Origin: Hydractinia symbiolongicarpus
Lineage: Eukaryota; Cnidaria; Hydrozoa; Anthoathecata; Hydractiniidae
Assembly: GCF_029227915.1 (NCBI RefSeq)
Contig: NC_079880.1
Span: 29,321,501-29,385,500 of the forward strand
Direction: 5' to 3'
Length of the DNA: 64,000 nt
Position numbers and translations under genes: made by a program
In this document: piece by piece, positions 61,501-64,000 of the stretch
Layout: every line of letters begins with the position of its first letter
How positions within the stretch are numbered: the stretch's first letter is position 1
The notes under the pieces: generated by a model
The model's input: the letters and a program-made list of their open reading frames with translations, nothing else
Databases searched by the model: none
What the model was told of the DNA's origin: nothing

Positions 61501-64000
61501 TTTAGTGGTGAAAAAAAAATTTAAAAAATCGTTCGGGAAATGAGTTTACTCACAGGGTGCTTTCTTTGTATACATTCGACTATACGGGCCAAGCCCGGGA
61601 TTTACGGGAAATCGCGGGTTTTCCTTTGCCGGCGATTAAACCACTTTCATTAAGCGTCTCATCAAAAATGAAAACATTTCTGAAAACTACAAGTCTCATG
61701 CGTTTTAGTGGTGAAAAAATAATTTAAAAAATCGTTCGGGATATGAGTTTACTCCCTGGGTACTTTCTTTGTATACTTTTGACTATACGGGCCGAGTCCA
61801 GGATTTACGGGAAGTCGCGGGTTTTCGTTTGCCGGCGATTAAACTTCTTTTATTCAGCGTCTCATCAAAAATGAAAACATTTTTAAAAACTAAAAGTCTC
61901 ATGGGCTTTAGAGGTGAAATAATAATTTAAAAAATCGTTTTGGAAATGAGTTTACTCACAGGGTACTTTCTTTGTATACTTTTGACTATACGGGCCGAGT
62001 CCGGGATTTACGGGAAATCGCGGGTTTTCGTTTGCCGGCGATTAAACCGCTTTCATTAAGCGTCTTATGAAAATTGAAAACATTTCTGAAAACTACAAGT
62101 CTCATGCGTTTTAGTGGTGAAAAAAAAATTTAAAAAATCGTTCGGGAAATGAGTTTACTCACAGGGTGCTTTCTTTGTATACATTCGACTATACGGGCCA
62201 AGCCCGGGATTTACGGGAAATCGCGGGTTTTCCTTTGCTGGCGATTAAACCACTTTCATTAAGCGTCTCATCAAAAATGAAAACATTTCTGAAAACTACA
62301 AGTCTCATGCGTTTTAGTGGTAAAAAAATAATTTAAAAAATCGTTCGAAAATGAGTTTACTCCCTGGGTACTTTCTTTGTATACTTTTGACTATACGGGC
62401 CGAGTCCGGGATTTACGGGAAGTCGCGGGTTTTCGTTTGCCGGCGATTAAACTTCTTTTATTCAGCGTCTCATCAAAAATGAAAACATTTTTAAAAACTA
62501 AAAGTCTCATGGGCTTTAGAGGTGAAATAATAATTTAAAAAATCGTTTTGGAAATGAGTTTACTCACAGGGTACTTTCTTTGTATACTTTTGACTATACG
62601 GGCCGAGTCCGGGATTTACGGGAAATCGCGGGTTTTCGTTTGCCGGCGATTAAACAGCTTTCATTAAGCGTCTTATGAAAATTGAAAACATTTCTGAAAA
62701 CTACAAGTCTCATGCGTTTTAGTGGTGAAAAAATAATTTAAAAAATCGTTCGGGAAATGAGTTTACTCCCTGGGTACTTTCTTTGTATACTTTTGATTAT
62801 ACGGGCCGAGTCCGGGGTTTACGGAAAATGGCGGGTTTTCGTTTACCGGCGATTAAACTTCTTTTATTCAGCGTCTCATCAAAAATAAAAACATTTTTGA
62901 AAACTACAAGTCTCATGCGTTTTAGTGGTGAAAAAAAATTTAAAAAATCGTTCGGGAAATGAGTTTACTCACAGGGTGCTTTCTTTGTATACATTCGACT
63001 ATACGGGCCAAGCCCGGGATTTACGGGAAATCGCGGGTTTTCCTTTGCCGGCGATTAAACCACTTTCATTAAGCGTCTCATCAAAAATGAAAACATTTCT
63101 GAAAACTACAAGTCTCATGCGTTTTAGTGGTGAAAAAATAATTTAAAAAATCGTTCGGGAAATGAGTTTACTCCCTGGGTACTTTCTTTGTATACTTTTG
63201 ACTATACGGGCCGAGTCCGGGATTTACGGGAAGTCGCGGGTTTTCGTTTGCCGGCGATTAAACTTCTTTTATTCAGCGTCTCATCAAAAATGAAAACATT
63301 TTTAAAAACTAAAAGTCTCATGGGCTTTAGAGGTGAAATAATAATTTAAAAAATCGTTTTGGAAATGAGTTTACTCACAGGGTACTTTCTTTGTATACTT
63401 TTGACTATACGGGCCGAGTCCGGGATTTACGGGAAATCGCGGGTTTTCGTTTGCCGGCGATTAAACCGCTTTCATTAAGCGTCTTATGAAAATTGAAAAC
63501 ATTTCTGAAAACTACAAGTCTCATGCGTTTTAGTGGTGAAAAAATAATTTAAAAAATTGTTCGGGAAATGATTTTACTCCCTGGGTACTTTCTTTGTATA
63601 CTTTTGACTATACGGGCGAAGCCCGGGATTAACGGGAAATCGCGGGTTTTCGTTTGCCGGCGATTAAACCTCTTTTATTCAGCGTCTCATCAAAAATAAA
63701 AAAACATTTTTGAAAACTACAAGTCTCATGCGTTTTAGTGGTGAAAAGATATTTTAAAAAATCGTTCGGGAAATGAGTTTACACTCTGGGTACTTTCTTT
63801 GTATACTTTTGACTTTACAGGCGGAGTCCGGGATTTACAGGAAATCGCAGATTTTCGTGTGCCGGCGTTTAAACTTCTTTTATTCAGCGTCTCATCAAAA
63901 ATGAAAACAAGTTTGAAGACTACAAATCTCATGCGTTTTAGTGGTGAAAAAATAATTTAAAAAATCGTTCGGGAAATGAGATTACTCCCTGGGTACTTTC
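61500..64000 (+). repeat. Right-edge block with a repeated trimer and a truncated edge
   Basis: About 61.50-62.10 kb repeats at 62.11-62.71 kb (609) and 62.92-63.53 kb (810 = 4 x 203 - 2), marked by CACAGGGTGC at 61551, 62160 and 62970, AAAAGTCTCATGGGC with AGAGGTGAAAT, and GCGTCTTATGAAAATTG. The window ends 25 bases into a monomer that starts at 63976. Confidence 0.85.

Larger units (their letters stand above)
1..64000 (+). repeat. 203-bp tandem satellite array filling the window
   Basis: A unit of about 203 bp repeats head to tail from the first base to the last, always in the same orientation. Anchor ATGAG positions such as 311 and 514, or 20798 and 21001, are exactly 203 bp apart, and long intervals are exact multiples (10302 to 14565 is 21 x 203). 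The unit is about 38% G+C. No gene, mobile element or unique spacer interrupts it. Families with this behaviour are eukaryotic satellites of centromeric or pericentromeric heterochromatin; that location is inference, the tandem structure is directly visible. The window edges cut monomers at 1-107 and 63976-64000, so the array is longer than the window. Confidence 0.98.

Noticed and set aside
304-63932. About 70 open frames of 60-75 codons on both strands with near-identical products.
   Set aside because: They recur with the satellite, many begin at TTG, and they stop in the TAATTTAA segment of the same unit. Because 203 is not a multiple of 3, the frame shifts in each monomer. Differences between classes A and B are mostly amino-acid-changing (for example CCC TGG to CAC AGG), with no sign of selection for protein.
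1-64000. CRISPR array, because of regular spacing and dyads.
   Set aside because: A CRISPR has short repeats separated by unrelated spacers. Here the whole 203-bp unit is repeated and no spacer is unique.
1-64000. Transposable element or retroviral remnants.
   Set aside because: No terminal inverted repeats, LTRs, target-site duplications, poly-A tails at element ends, or reverse transcriptase/transposase-like frames were seen anywhere.
1-64000. Telomeric, rDNA or 5S arrays.
   Set aside because: No telomere-type short repeats, and the 203-bp unit shows no recognisable 5S or rRNA segment.
1-64000. Species assignment of the satellite.
   Set aside because: I do not recognise the monomer. Size, G+C and CpG content are compatible with many eukaryotes; only a database search of the consensus could settle it.

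Overview
The whole 64 kb window is one uninterrupted head-to-tail satellite DNA array. The repeat unit is about 203 bp, roughly 38% G+C, and every copy lies in the same orientation. Both window edges cut through monomers, so the array continues beyond each end. From the first anchor (ATGAG-equivalent at 108) to the last (63976), the spacing fits about 312 full-length monomers plus six truncated ones, with a net drift of only about +16 bp from small indels. I see no protein-coding gene, RNA gene, transposon, CRISPR array, operon or non-satellite spacer. The many 60-75 codon open frames on both strands are by-products of the repeat. They often start at TTG. They end inside the monomer, and because 203 is not divisible by 3 the frame changes in every unit.

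The size, homogeneity and nested higher-order structure point to eukaryotic constitutive heterochromatin, such as a centromeric or pericentromeric satellite. I cannot name the species. CpG is over-represented in the monomer (about 13 CpG against about 7 expected from its base composition), which argues against a genome with heavy germline CpG methylation and would fit many invertebrates.

Two main monomer sequence classes and many chimeras occur. I number monomer positions from the A of the common ATGAG. Class A has TCCCTGG near position 11, CTTTTGACTATAC near 34, CCGAGTCC near 50 and CTTCTTTTATTCAG near 101. Class B has TCACAGG, CATTCGACTATAC, CAAGCCC or GAAGCCC, and CCTCTTTCATTAAG or CCACTTTCATTAAG at the same places. 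The centre of the monomer (positions 46-98) is G+C-rich and holds three consecutive or overlapping short dyads. The rest is A+T-rich with A- and T-runs.

On the large scale, the array is a mosaic of duplicated multi-monomer blocks (higher-order repeats). Their offsets are whole numbers of monomers plus, where relevant, the length of a truncated unit. Matched copies occur at offsets of 6,827 and 3,979 bp (0-10 kb), 2,707, 8,255 and 5,346 bp (13-24 kb), 812, 2,032, 2,641, 2,844, 3,047, 3,860, 4,264 and 4,876 bp (25-39 kb), about 2,030 bp (41-45 kb), 1,623, 1,826 and 2,840 bp (44-52 kb), 1,015 bp (54-56 kb), 609 and 1,624 bp (57-60 kb) and 609, 810 and 2,639 bp (61-64 kb). Two truncated-monomer types, of 122 bp (2 copies) and 68 bp (4 copies with the same junction), act as natural markers of block duplication. 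The left 10 kb and the right part (about 45-64 kb) share haplotypes that I did not see in the middle (about 11-44 kb), which has its own set.

All repeat relations were read by eye from rare shared variants. Offsets come from exact coordinates of those markers; block edges are approximate.
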